Source: an uncultured Spirochaetales bacterium (GTDB lineage: Bacteria; Spirochaetota; Spirochaetia; Sphaerochaetales; Sphaerochaetaceae). From it: a DNA stretch of 44,908 nt. Positions 8,625 through 16,833 of the stretch are shown piece after piece. The notes below the pieces were generated by a model. It ran no database searches. It worked only from the letters and a program-made list of their open reading frames with translations, and had not been told where the DNA came from. The translations under genes were made by a program, and so were the position numbers. Every line of letters begins with the position of its first letter. Position 1 is the first letter of the stretch. The stretch is from assembly GCA_944388965.1 (NCBI GenBank), contig CALXKL010000012.1:1-44908 (forward strand). The letters run 5' to 3'.

Positions 8625-9189
8625 CGAACACCTCCCGTATCATCCGCCTGTCGTCCGCATCCATGTACATGAACGGTCTGGCGGGGATCGTGACGCTGGA
8701 CTTGAGGATGAACAGCATCCTCGGCCGCCCTCCGTCACGTCCGGCGAAGAAGGCGTGGCCGCTCCGCCAGCAGTTCCATCCCCTCGCCTTGTAGCGGGCG
8801 ATCAGCGTCTTCGGCCGCCCGCCGACGGCCCTCAGCTCCATGCGCACCTCGCGCGAGGCCGGGATGTAGAGGTTGCCGGCCGGGTTCTTCGCCCTTATGG
8901 TGCCCCCCTCCTGCTGGAACCTGGCGTAGGCGCGGTTCGTGCCTACGATCGCGCTGTCGCCCTCGACCCTGCTGTGGATCGAGGCCAGGAGCGCGCCCGT
9001 GTCGTGAAGCGGCTTCGAGCTGCCCTTCAGAGCGACCGTCAGCGGGGCGTTCTCAGCGAAGGATCCCTTCTGCATCCTGGCGACTATGCGGCTTGCCATC
9101 AGCCTCCCGGCCCTGTCCAGCCGCTTCGTCATGTCCAAGTCGACCGAGGCGGTGGACACCACCTTCACCTCCATCGCCAGGTCAGGCAT
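8578..9189 (-). CDS. Phage virion morphogenesis protein (Mu gpG-like)
   Basis: A 203-residue protein with features of the virion morphogenesis / tail S family: an N-terminal helical region (DMTKRLDRAGRLMASRIVARM), a central HDTGALLASIHSRV segment typical of HK97 gp10/Mu gpG type head-tail joining proteins, and a C-terminal PARPFMYMDADDRRMI motif resembling the 'iPaRPFlgls' element of that family. The start at 9189 is the first ATG after the DUF1320 gene and overlaps it by 8 bases; a second ATG at 9174 is possible. In Mu, gpG is needed for joining heads and tails. Recognition is by eye. Confidence 0.75.
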   Translation of the reverse strand: MPDLAMEVKVVSTASVDLDMTKRLDRAGRLMASRIVARMQKGSFAENAPLTVALKGSSKPLHDTGALLASIHSRVEGDSAIVGTNRAYARFQQEGGTIRAKNPAGNLYIPASREVRMELRAVGGRPKTLIARYKARGWNCWRSGHAFFAGRDGGRPRMLFILKSSVTIPARPFMYMDADDRRMIREVFGGLVEVSPGRGVQPD

Positions 9190-9553
9190 GGCGTATCGCC
9201 CCCGTCGCGAGAGGGCTCTGCGGCTGCGCATTGCCGGCAACGTAGCCGGATGCGTCCACCGCGTTGCCGAACCTCGCCCTGAGAAGCTCCATGGCATCCT
9301 CCTTCTTGTCCTCCGCCACGGCCTCGTTCTCGGCCGCGCTGTACAGCTCGTACAACGCCCTCTTGACTATGGCCAGGCGCAGAGCCTCGTCCTCCTCGTC
9401 ATAGGGTGCGCGGGCCTGGATCAGCTTGGTCCGGGCCCAGGTGCGCGCCTTGTCCAGAGCCCTTGCGGCGACCTGGTCGTCGCCTCCGGTGAGGACGTCC
9501 CAGTTGTAGTCCCTGACCTCGACCCGGAGGTCCTCAACCGTCAGCAGCGCCAT
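9182..9553 (-). CDS. DUF1320 (Mu gp36-like) head-tail connector protein
   Basis: A 123-residue, helical protein that follows the major capsid gene and precedes the gpG-like gene, exactly as gp36 does in Mu. It contains an N-terminal helix, a conserved-looking segment around RLAIVKRALYELYSAAENEA, and a C-terminal helix ending MELLRARFGN. The family is thought to form part of the connector between portal and tail. Its ribosome binding site GAGGAGG is embedded in the last codons of the capsid gene, so translation is probably coupled to capsid synthesis. Confidence 0.75.
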   Translation of the reverse strand: MALLTVEDLRVEVRDYNWDVLTGGDDQVAARALDKARTWARTKLIQARAPYDEEDEALRLAIVKRALYELYSAAENEAVAEDKKEDAMELLRARFGNAVDASGYVAGNAQPQSPLATGAIRHA

Positions 9554-9557
9554 GCGC

Positions 9558-10820
9558 TCACTCCTCCTCGCCGTTCACCGCGGCCTGCAGCGCGAGGAAC
9601 TCCGTGACGATGTCAGACTTCGTGTCGTCCGACGTCTTCGTCATCTCGTACCCGCGCTCGGTGGCGATCTCGAGGATCTTGGCCTTGGTCAGCGCGTTGA
9701 GCGAGCTCTCGGTGTACACCTTCGCCTCGGTGCTGGTCACCTCGACGGTGGGGGCGATCACGTACTTCGTCCTGGCTCCGTCGCTGGAGGTGACTGTCGC
9801 CCAGCAGATCGCCTGGCTCGCCACCAGGGGCATCGGCTTGGACTCGCTGATCACCTGGATCGCGCTGGGATCCTGGATGCGGATGGTCTTGGTGAAGAAC
9901 GGAGTGGCGACGAGGCTGCTGTCGCCGACGCCGCTGTCGTCGTTGACGTCGAAGTCGTCGATCGCGCAGTAGTCGAGCTCCATTGCGTCCGCCATTACCA
10001 TGCACAGGCTGTTCGGGTCCATGCTCTCCTTGACGACGTCCTTGCCGCCTGCATCGGTGTCGTTGTAGGTGTCGTCGACCAGGGTGATCTCGTAGCCCAG
10101 GATCCTTATCGTCTCGCCGTCGATCTTCGCGCCCATCCTCGCCGTCTCGTCGGTGGCCATCACCAGGTTGGCGATGGTGGAGAAGGCGTTGCGTCCCGCG
10201 AGGACCATGGGCCGACCGGAGTAGCCTGCCGTGTTGATCTTCTTCCTCATGTCGGAAAGGATGTTGGACAGGGTGACAAGGGTCGCTCCCTGGTCGTCGA
10301 GCGCCGTCGTCGGCGTGTAGGTCTGCGTCGCACCGTAGTCGATGACGTAGCGCTCCTTGACGCCTTCGCTGTCCATCATGTAGTCGATCTTTCCGGTCAG
10401 CGCCTGGGCGCACAGGGCGTTGCGCGTGAGCTCGGTGGAGGTCATCAGCCTGAGGACCATCCTGTCCAGCTCGCTTGCCACAGCCGCCTGGCCGTTCTCG
10501 CCTCCGGCGCCGTACATTACGCGCAGATCGTTCATCGTGGATCCCTTTATGCTGTCGGAGAGCCTGATGGCCAGGGGCTCGATCAGCGTGATCGCGGCCT
10601 TGCTCCGCTCGAGCGGGATGGCCTGTCCGCCGCGGCTGATCACCGGCATCGACTTCGTGACCCGGAGTATGTCCGCAAGGGATATCCTGCTCGTGCCCCT
10701 CGGGACCCTGTTCGTGAAGACCCTCTCGAAGATGGTCGAGCTGACCGGGGTCCTCCTCTCCACCAGCTTCGTGACGAGAGCCAGCGTGAAATAGTTCGTG
10801 ATGAATTCCAGAAGAGTCAT
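9558..10820 (-). CDS. Major capsid protein
   Basis: A 420-residue protein starting with MTLLEFITNYFTLALVTKL at the ATG at 10818-10820, with GGAGGTGGACG before it; the longer open frame extending to 10985 was rejected because of this site and because it overlaps the decoration gene. The N-terminal 'phage capsid E' style region (VTKLVERRTPVSSTIFERVF and SRGGQAIPLERSKAA) and position after a decoration protein match lambda gpE-type HK97-fold capsids. The last 45 residues (from about LNALTKAKILEIATERGYEM) resemble a small HeH/LEM-like helical hairpin appended to the capsid, which is unusual for the core fold. Confidence 0.85.
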   Translation of the reverse strand: MTLLEFITNYFTLALVTKLVERRTPVSSTIFERVFTNRVPRGTSRISLADILRVTKSMPVISRGGQAIPLERSKAAITLIEPLAIRLSDSIKGSTMNDLRVMYGAGGENGQAAVASELDRMVLRLMTSTELTRNALCAQALTGKIDYMMDSEGVKERYVIDYGATQTYTPTTALDDQGATLVTLSNILSDMRKKINTAGYSGRPMVLAGRNAFSTIANLVMATDETARMGAKIDGETIRILGYEITLVDDTYNDTDAGGKDVVKESMDPNSLCMVMADAMELDYCAIDDFDVNDDSGVGDSSLVATPFFTKTIRIQDPSAIQVISESKPMPLVASQAICWATVTSSDGARTKYVIAPTVEVTSTEAKVYTESSLNALTKAKILEIATERGYEMTKTSDDTKSDIVTEFLALQAAVNGEEE

Positions 10821-10831
10821 CGTCCACCTCC

Positions 10832-11173
10832 TCAATTGAGTACGTAGATGCCCGCCGCCTTGAGCTTCTGGACATCCGCATCCGCCACGGCTGCCGAGCC
10901 GACCTTCGCCTTGCTCCTCTTCACCGTGCCATGAACCAGGACGCTTACATGCGTCACGTCCTGGGACTGCGTGACCGTCTCGCATGCGACGCCGTAGAAC
11001 GTGTCGCCCGAGGCCGCAGCCTCCACCGCCCCATCAGGGCTGACCTTGACGACCTGGCCGAAGCCGATGGTCGCGCCGGTCTTGATCGCCCTGCGCTCCG
11101 TCACCGGAGGATGTCTGAAATCGGCGAGGCTCTCCAGGCCGATGTCGCCGATAGTCGTGGACTGCTTTCCCAT
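10832..11173 (-). CDS. Head decoration protein (gpD-like)
   Basis: A 113-residue protein immediately before the major capsid gene. The middle (ATIGFGQVVKVSPDGAVEAA, then FYGVACETV) resembles the head decoration family (HdD / DUF2190-like), in which small trimeric proteins stabilise the expanded capsid. GAGGAGGGACT precedes the ATG at 11173. The C-terminal VQKLKAAGIYVLN resembles the usual ending of this family. The pairing protease - decoration - capsid is the standard head-gene order. Confidence 0.78.
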   Translation of the reverse strand: MGKQSTTIGDIGLESLADFRHPPVTERRAIKTGATIGFGQVVKVSPDGAVEAAASGDTFYGVACETVTQSQDVTHVSVLVHGTVKRSKAKVGSAAVADADVQKLKAAGIYVLN

Positions 11174-11185
11174 AGTCCCTCCTCG

Positions 11186-12130
11186 TTAGAATCTCGCGGC
11201 CAGCATGGCCGGATCCGTCCTCTCCACACTCCCCGCTCCATCGGAGTCGGAGAATCCCTTCATCCTGCCGGTGGCAGGCATCTTCCCGATCGACCTGACG
11301 ATCTCCTTGAACAGGGTGATCAGCCTGGGCTCCTCGTCCTCGTCGGAGAAGTCCCAGCGCTCCATCGCCAGATCGGCGAACTCGTGCACCTTGTCCTTCA
11401 TCCCTGCGGGGACCACCCCGTCCAGGGCGGCATCCAGAGAGGAGCGCACCGAGTTTGTGAATACCTTCCTGGCCTTCTCCACCACGGCGTCGGCCTCCGT
11501 CCTGTCCGCGAAGCCGTCTCCTCCGTCGGCATGCCCGTCGCCGGCATCGCCGTCCTTCTGCGGATCAGCGCCGGAAGAGCCATCGTCACCATCGTCCTCC
11601 CCGTCCGGCTCCCCGCCGTCCACGATCTCCCTGGGCCTGCCGTCGTCGCCGAAGTCGGCGTAGCTGTACTGGGCCGTGTCGCCGGCGGCGAATCCGACAT
11701 CCGTACGTACCGCGCCCTCAGGCATCTCGCCGTCGCTCGTCTGCAGGATCTTCAGGTCCCTGATCGCAGGCGGCACCGCACCGAGGAACGCCACGTGATG
11801 CAGGTAGTGCCTGCCGTCGGGTCCCGTCGGGATCGAGACCGACCAGCCCGGGTAGAACCCCGCCTGGATCGCATCCCAGAGGACGTCGCTGATCCTCATG
11901 TCGCCGATCAGGACCGTGCTTCCGCCTTCGCCCTGCCTCTCGAGCATGATGTTCTCGACGTTGCCCCAGCTCGGCATCCAGTCCTGCCTCGCGGCGTAGT
12001 GGCCCAGCGACACCGGGCACTTGCCGTCGAACGTGGCCTGGACATCCTCGAGATCCTTCTCGGTGATCTCCCTCCCGTCGGCGCCGAAGACGCCCGTCCT
12101 GGCCAGCTGAAGTCTTATGAGTTTCTCCAT
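11186..12130 (-). CDS. Prohead protease and scaffold (Mu I-like)
   Basis: A 314-residue protein; the ATG at 12128-12130 is chosen because GGGAGG stands 6 bases before it, while the open frame upstream is AT-poor nonsense. Residues 30-140 resemble Mu-type prophage protease I, with a conserved-looking VSLGHYAARQDWMPSWG segment where the family has a His and a PAYGW-like motif. Residues about 190-240 are a long Asp/Gly/Glu-rich disordered stretch, and the C-terminal 80 residues are helical, as expected of a scaffold released by self-processing. In Mu the protease and scaffold are made from overlapping products of one locus, and an internal start for a separate scaffold is possible here. Confidence 0.78.
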   Translation of the reverse strand: MEKLIRLQLARTGVFGADGREITEKDLEDVQATFDGKCPVSLGHYAARQDWMPSWGNVENIMLERQGEGGSTVLIGDMRISDVLWDAIQAGFYPGWSVSIPTGPDGRHYLHHVAFLGAVPPAIRDLKILQTSDGEMPEGAVRTDVGFAAGDTAQYSYADFGDDGRPREIVDGGEPDGEDDGDDGSSGADPQKDGDAGDGHADGGDGFADRTEADAVVEKARKVFTNSVRSSLDAALDGVVPAGMKDKVHEFADLAMERWDFSDEDEEPRLITLFKEIVRSIGKMPATGRMKGFSDSDGAGSVERTDPAMLAARF

Positions 12131-12221
12131 TCGAACCTCCCTTGACTCCATGCTCTCACAGGCGATTTGGAGTTTTTTTGACCTGTTGGATGCGGATGCA
12201 GGAGGGAGTGCGCACGGGAAC

Positions 12222-12257
12222 ACCGTTCAATAGCGTTTTTTGAACGGTTTTGAACGG
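12222..12257. promoter_or_regulatory. Inverted and direct TTGAACGG repeats, candidate regulator site for the capsid operon
   Basis: ACCGTTCAA (12222-12230) and TTGAACGGT (12240-12248) form a perfect 9-bp inverted repeat separated by 9 bases. A third TTGAACGG copy follows directly at 12250-12257. The cluster stands about 95 bp upstream of the protease start codon. Such symmetric plus extra half sites are typical of an operator or activator site; as a hairpin it lacks a convincing leftward U tract. Confidence 0.45.
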
Positions 12258-12356
12258 GGGTCATGGCAAAGGTGGGGTAATTTCACCTCCCGGCCGGGAG
12301 GATGCGTCTGAGGGCCGTTTTTCAGAATGGACGGAAAACGCCCGGTCCGGGCGGAC

Positions 12357-12384
12357 AAAAGAGAACCGGCCTCGACGGGCCGGT
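12357..12384 (-). terminator. Rho-independent terminator after the MuF gene
   Basis: On the minus strand ACCGGCC and GGCCGGT form a perfect 7-bp stem with a 6-base loop, followed by TCTCTTTT. It lies about 85 bp after the stop of the MuF/nuclease gene. Confidence 0.65.
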
Positions 12385-12468
12385 CTGTCTGCAACCGGGG
12401 GCTTGATATCATCGCGCCGTATATCCTCTGACGTTGCATCTCAAATCTATCATCGCCGTGGTGTCCGG

Positions 12469-13971
12469 TCAAGATTCCCTAGGCGGATAGATCGGAGACA
12501 GCTTCTCCTTCATGATGCTCCTGTTCCCTATCCTCAGGTCGTTCCGGGTCAGCGAGACGAACCTGTTTCCGAGCATTGCCATCACTTCCTTCACCCCATC
12601 CTTGTCCACAAGTTCGGCACCATGGTCGGCAAGATAGTTTGAGAGGGTGGCCACCTGGCCGCTGTATCTGAGCCGGATGACGATGGTGGATGCCTGCTGT
12701 TTCGCCTTGTTGATCTCCTTTTTGAAGGTTCCATAGCTGTTGCTCTTCATGTTCTTGAATTCGGCCTTCTCAATGCCGTTCAGAATGCAATCCCATTGTC
12801 TATTCTTTTCGGGGCCGGAATTCGCCTTGATCTCTACGTAGTATCCTCCGGTCTCGGCCAGGGGACGTGCGACCTCGAGATTGGTCTCGAGCTCCTGCTT
12901 CGTGATCCTGTCGTCGTACCTTATCCCCCCTCTGGAGACGTCCACGTTGGTGAAGCCGGCCTTCGCCTCTGCGAAGTCCCTGCAGATCGTCCGGCCGGCC
13001 ACGTCGTTGAGCTCGTCCTGGATCATGTAGTCGGCCACTCTCTGCTGCTGGCTAACCGTCGTGCCCCAGAAGGCGTTGTCGATGGCGGGCCTCCTGCCGA
13101 AGCCGGACGAAGGCAGGTTGCGCCTGATCGTGATCTCGTTGCCATCCTCGTCCTCTCCGGGCCTGTCCTCCTCCACCCTCTCCGGAAGCGGAGAAACCTT
13201 CAGTCCCATGGCCTCGGCCTCCTCCGCGAAGATCTCGCGGACGGTGGAGCGGCAGTTGAAATGCAGCGGCGGCCAGTTGTCGTCCCACCAGGGGTCTGTG
13301 TATGGGCGGATGACGCCGGTGCGCACGCTGCAGATCTCGCTCTGCCTCTCGTCGTCGATTCCCACGAACTGGAGATACATCGGAGGGTCCTGCATCATCT
13401 GGTAGGCCTTGCCGGCGTTGTAGTCCTTCTGCAGGTTCGTGCGGAATACGGTCGAGTAGTAGCCGGCGAATCCTGCCTGGTCCGCGTCGATCCGTCCGAC
13501 GTCCCTGAGAAAATCCTCCAGGGACATGCCCGAGGATTCAAGCTGTCTGACGTAGGCATCCTTGACCTTCCCTATCATGTCCAGCTGCGCAAGGCGGCCG
13601 ATCGTGAAGGCATGCAGCTTGAGGTCGTCCGAAAGACGCGAGAACTGCTGGGGGGTCAGTGAGAGCCTTCCCTTGGCGAACTCGATCGCCTCCTCGAAAG
13701 TGAGGCCGAAGTCCATGCTGATGTCGGCGTAGTCGTCCCCGCCCTGCCTGGACGAATGGGCCATGCCAAGCAGCCAGCCGCGGAAGAGCATCCTGTAGAC
13801 CTCCTCGACCAGCTCCATGTCCGGTTCGGGCTTCCATTCCTCGAGCATCTCCGTCATCGGAATCGTCAGAAGCTCTGGACGACCGTCGACGATCTCCCTG
13901 TCGAAGTTCTCGATGCAGGCATCGATGCGGCTTCTGATGCGCTTCTCCCCGTCCTCCTCGATGCCGATCAC
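12469..13971 (-). CDS. MuF-type head morphogenesis protein fused to a nuclease-like C-terminal domain
   Basis: A 500-residue protein. Residues about 130-250 are the SPP1 gp7/MuF minor head domain, with the diagnostic end DDNWPPLHFNCRSTVREIF (about 230-248). After a charged linker, residues about 360-480 are unrelated to the head domain and resemble CdiA C-terminal tRNA-nuclease-type toxin domains: LAETGGYYVEIKANSG, then a D394 - NG - E404-F405-K406 arrangement typical of PD-(D/E)XK-like nucleases, then a helix with KAKQQASTIVIRL. Fusions of MuF with polymorphic-toxin nucleases are known in prophages. The start is GTG at 13971 with GGAAGG before it, because the frame is closed by TAA upstream. 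The nuclease assignment is inference from motif pattern. Confidence 0.75.
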   Translation of the reverse strand: MIGIEEDGEKRIRSRIDACIENFDREIVDGRPELLTIPMTEMLEEWKPEPDMELVEEVYRMLFRGWLLGMAHSSRQGGDDYADISMDFGLTFEEAIEFAKGRLSLTPQQFSRLSDDLKLHAFTIGRLAQLDMIGKVKDAYVRQLESSGMSLEDFLRDVGRIDADQAGFAGYYSTVFRTNLQKDYNAGKAYQMMQDPPMYLQFVGIDDERQSEICSVRTGVIRPYTDPWWDDNWPPLHFNCRSTVREIFAEEAEAMGLKVSPLPERVEEDRPGEDEDGNEITIRRNLPSSGFGRRPAIDNAFWGTTVSQQQRVADYMIQDELNDVAGRTICRDFAEAKAGFTNVDVSRGGIRYDDRITKQELETNLEVARPLAETGGYYVEIKANSGPEKNRQWDCILNGIEKAEFKNMKSNSYGTFKKEINKAKQQASTIVIRLRYSGQVATLSNYLADHGAELVDKDGVKEVMAMLGNRFVSLTRNDLRIGNRSIMKEKLSPIYPPRES

Positions 13972-13997
13972 CTGCCGGACCTTCCGGATCTCCCCAG

Positions 13998-15218
13998 CTA
14001 TCTGCGGATCACCATCATCGGAAGATGGACTTTTTTTTTACCCTCGTCATCGGAGAAGTTGAACGCGCCGCCCATATAGGAGCCCTGTGCCTGGGGTCTG
14101 TCCAGGACGTCATCGTCGTCCTCAGGCTCGGGAAGGCCGTAGCGCGAGTACATGGCGCTGCGGCTTATCGGCACGCCGGAGCCCAGGGCCTGCATCACCT
14201 CCTGGAAGCTTGCATAGTCCTCCGTGTCGAAGGAGAAGCGCGGAGCCTCTGCCCCATTGCCGAAGTTCACCTCGATTGCCATGCCGATGAGCCTGTTGAG
14301 GGTGTATGCCAGGGCGCGAGCATCGTTCTCGTAGGCGCCCTGCTTCGTCCTCTCCTGCACGGTGCCCAGCGCCTGGGTGCCCGTGTCGCTGACATTGGTG
14401 GCAAGGGCCTGGCCGGTCATGCCGTAGGCGATCTGCAGGTCGCACGCCCTGATCAGGGAGTCGAAGTCCGACACGCTTCCGGCCATGCCGATCTGCTGCA
14501 GCCCCTTGACGTTCGCCAGGGCGCCGGCTGATCCGCTGCCGATCTGGATGATCAGGTCGGCCAGGTCCTGTGCGGTGACCCTGGCCTTGTCCGGGTCGCT
14601 CTGGTCGAACATGGCCACGAGGCTCGGCACGGAGAACTTCTCCGCCGCCGTCAGCCAGAACCTCCAGCCGGCCTGCTTGAACTTCCAGGGCCAGTAGACC
14701 CTCTTGAGATACGCCCTGCCGTAGGGGCGGTTGTACCTGTCCCCCTCGTTCCGGTGGACTATCCACTTGTACGGCTGGTCGAGAAGCATCGCATCGTAGT
14801 ACATGCGCCCCTCGCCGTCGAAGCGGTAGCGGCGGATGTCGTGGCAGTCGAGGCCGTCTATGACGAGGAGCCCGTCCTCCCTCCTCCAGACGATCTCGGC
14901 GGGCTGGAAGCCGTAGGTCAGCGCGCCGTCGAGGAGGACGAAGCCCCACTTGCGGATCTCCGCGACGTCCAGGAAGCGCTCGGCATATGCCTGCACCCTG
15001 GCGTCCTCGACGCTGGAGACGAGGGCCGGAAGGTTGTGCGTCGCGTTCCTCCTGTCGTCGAACAGGGATCCGACACGGGCGTCCAGCCTCATGTCGTCAT
15101 AGGTATGCAGGCCCCTGATGGAGCCCTTCACCAGATTCGTCGGATCCGGCATGTAGCTCCAGACGGCCGAGTCCCTTATTATCCTCACCTCGAGGTTCTT
15201 CTTCGATTCAGAAGGCAT
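13998..15218 (-). CDS. Portal protein (DUF935, Mu gp29-like)
   Basis: A 406-residue protein between the large terminase and MuF genes. Recognisable DUF935 features are the LLDGALTYGFQPAEIVWRR segment, the YGRAYLKRVYWPWKFKQAG motif, and the conserved end SRSAMYSRYGLPEPEDDDD. Portals form the dodecameric DNA gate at one capsid vertex. It is shorter than Mu gp29 (about 510 residues) because the sequence stops soon after the conserved core. A run of nine A residues (14031-14039) near the 3' end encodes KKK and offers a -1 slip into the MuF frame. The start overlaps the terminase end by 11 bases. Confidence 0.85.
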   Translation of the reverse strand: MPSESKKNLEVRIIRDSAVWSYMPDPTNLVKGSIRGLHTYDDMRLDARVGSLFDDRRNATHNLPALVSSVEDARVQAYAERFLDVAEIRKWGFVLLDGALTYGFQPAEIVWRREDGLLVIDGLDCHDIRRYRFDGEGRMYYDAMLLDQPYKWIVHRNEGDRYNRPYGRAYLKRVYWPWKFKQAGWRFWLTAAEKFSVPSLVAMFDQSDPDKARVTAQDLADLIIQIGSGSAGALANVKGLQQIGMAGSVSDFDSLIRACDLQIAYGMTGQALATNVSDTGTQALGTVQERTKQGAYENDARALAYTLNRLIGMAIEVNFGNGAEAPRFSFDTEDYASFQEVMQALGSGVPISRSAMYSRYGLPEPEDDDDVLDRPQAQGSYMGGAFNFSDDEGKKKVHLPMMVIRR

Positions 15219-16833
15219 TGGCGTATCTCCCCATCAGGCCCGGCAGTTCGGACCTCCGTCTCTCGGCATGGCCGGTCGGCTGGCCGATGTTCCTGTTGAA
15301 GCTGTACCAGCAGATGCTCAGCGCATCCACCGGCCCGTCGTTCACGCCCTTCATCGGGAAGGCGTGTATCTTGTACATGGAGGTGCCGTCCTTCAGCTCC
15401 TCCAGATGGCACCAGCTGCCGTTCTCCATGAACGGCTCCAGGGCTCCGGCCCGCTGCTCCTTGCTCCCCCTGACGTCGATCCCCACCATCGGCAGGACCA
15501 CGCCCTGCGGCATCAGGATCTCCTGCAGCAGCTTCTGGTAAATCTTTTGAAAGCCGACCTGCTCCCAGGCGATCAGGCTGGGCTCGTACTTCCGGTTCCA
15601 GTGCACCAGCTGGTCGACCAGCTCGGTTATCGTCGCGTTGTCCCTGTCCCACTGGTCTATGGTCAGGTAGCGCCCGCTCGTCCTGCTGCGCCCCACGACG
15701 GCTATCGCGGCATCGTCGCTCCCCTCCGCATTGGGGTCGACGCCGAAGTGGATGTCGTAGTCGACGAGGCTTACCTGCGTGGACGGGACCCAGACGAAGA
15801 TGCCGGCGGGAAGGATCCTGTCCCTGCCGTCCATGATGATCGACATGTACTCGACCAGGTAGATCTGGCTGCCGACTTCCTGCCTCTTGGCCGCCAGGTC
15901 CTCCATTGACCAGTACTCCGGCCAGAGGGCCGTGTGGTCGTCGATCTCGGCAGACAGCCTCAGACCCAGATAGCGCTCCAGCTCCCCGCGCTCTATCCTG
16001 TCCAGGATGCGGGCCATCGGATCCATCGCGTTGAATATCGTGTTGAGGTAGATCATGAGCGCGTCCTTCGCCAGACCGGCGACGGCCGAGAAGATCCAGT
16101 CGTAGATCCTGCCCATCATCCTCGGGGACTGCTTGTCCTCGTCCGTGGTGAGGTCGTCCATGATGACGAGGTCCGGCCTGCGGGAGCGCGAGGTCAGGCC
16201 TCTGACCGAAGCGCCACGTCCAAGCGAGATGACGACCGCGCCGTTCTTCAGACTGTACATCCCCTCCTTCCAGACGGTTCCCCTCAGGCTGCCGTAGTCG
16301 GCGACCAGACGGCGGTTGTCGGCGAACTCCGCCATGGTGTCGGCCAGGAAGTTCGCGGCCAGCGCCTCCGAGCTGCGGAAGTAGACGGCGAAGCGGACAT
16401 AGCCGTAGACCAGCATCCAGATCAGCACCAGACGCGCGAAGACCGTCGACTTGCCCTGCTCCCTGGGGGCGCACAGCGCGATCGCCCTAAGCGCGTCGAT
16501 GCGCCTGGGCAGATGGCGGAACTCCTGTCTGTGCAGCGATGCGAGCCTGTCGGCCTGCTCCTTCGTCACATGCCATGTCCAGCGGCCGTTGCGCGGATTG
16601 CGCTCGGGATGCTCGAGTATGTCGAAGACGGCCTTCTGCCACCCTGCAGGCTCGAGCGATATGTATTCGGGGAAGTAGTACCTGAGGAACCCTGCGATGT
16701 CCGTCCTGAAGCGTTCGTGCCGCTCCTGGGTCGCACGGTTGCGGCTGCCCAGCTCCGCGGCCTCGCCCCTGTCGATGTCGAGGATCCTGAAGAGGACGTC
16801 GTAGTCCCTTTCCATGGTTCCGGACTCATTCAC
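15208..16833 (-). CDS. Terminase large subunit (Mu gp28-like)
   Basis: A 541-residue packaging motor protein. The ATPase domain has a Walker A-like APREQGKST at about residues 122-130 and Walker B DLVIMDD at about 221-227. The C-terminal nuclease domain has acidic residues around D366 (HFGVDPNAEGSDDAA) and a late acidic motif GPVDAL. In Mu-like phages this enzyme cuts and packages host-flanked phage DNA into the prohead through the portal encoded next. The start taken is GTG at 16831-16833 with GGAGG 6 bases upstream; an in-frame ATG at 16815 is possible. It overlaps the small subunit gene by 8 bases. Confidence 0.88.
   Translation of the reverse strand: MNESGTMERDYDVLFRILDIDRGEAAELGSRNRATQERHERFRTDIAGFLRYYFPEYISLEPAGWQKAVFDILEHPERNPRNGRWTWHVTKEQADRLASLHRQEFRHLPRRIDALRAIALCAPREQGKSTVFARLVLIWMLVYGYVRFAVYFRSSEALAANFLADTMAEFADNRRLVADYGSLRGTVWKEGMYSLKNGAVVISLGRGASVRGLTSRSRRPDLVIMDDLTTDEDKQSPRMMGRIYDWIFSAVAGLAKDALMIYLNTIFNAMDPMARILDRIERGELERYLGLRLSAEIDDHTALWPEYWSMEDLAAKRQEVGSQIYLVEYMSIIMDGRDRILPAGIFVWVPSTQVSLVDYDIHFGVDPNAEGSDDAAIAVVGRSRTSGRYLTIDQWDRDNATITELVDQLVHWNRKYEPSLIAWEQVGFQKIYQKLLQEILMPQGVVLPMVGIDVRGSKEQRAGALEPFMENGSWCHLEELKDGTSMYKIHAFPMKGVNDGPVDALSICWYSFNRNIGQPTGHAERRRSELPGLMGRYANAF

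Larger units (their letters stand above)
12131..12468. other. 338-bp intergenic region inside the late gene cluster
   Basis: No credible gene was found between the MuF gene and the protease gene. It contains, going leftward along late transcription, a hairpin with a U-rich tail (12357-12384) after the MuF gene, a compact GC hairpin CGCCC/GGGCG near 12340, and a repeated TTGAACGG element (12222-12257) upstream of the protease gene. This arrangement suggests that the head operon is divided here into two transcription units, with a terminator for the first and a promoter/operator for the second. Confidence 0.6.

Noticed and set aside
12227-12472. 81-codon leftward ORF after the MuF/nuclease gene, considered as an immunity gene
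   Set aside because: It starts with TTG without a ribosome binding site, is rich in Pro/Arg/His and runs through the terminator hairpins.
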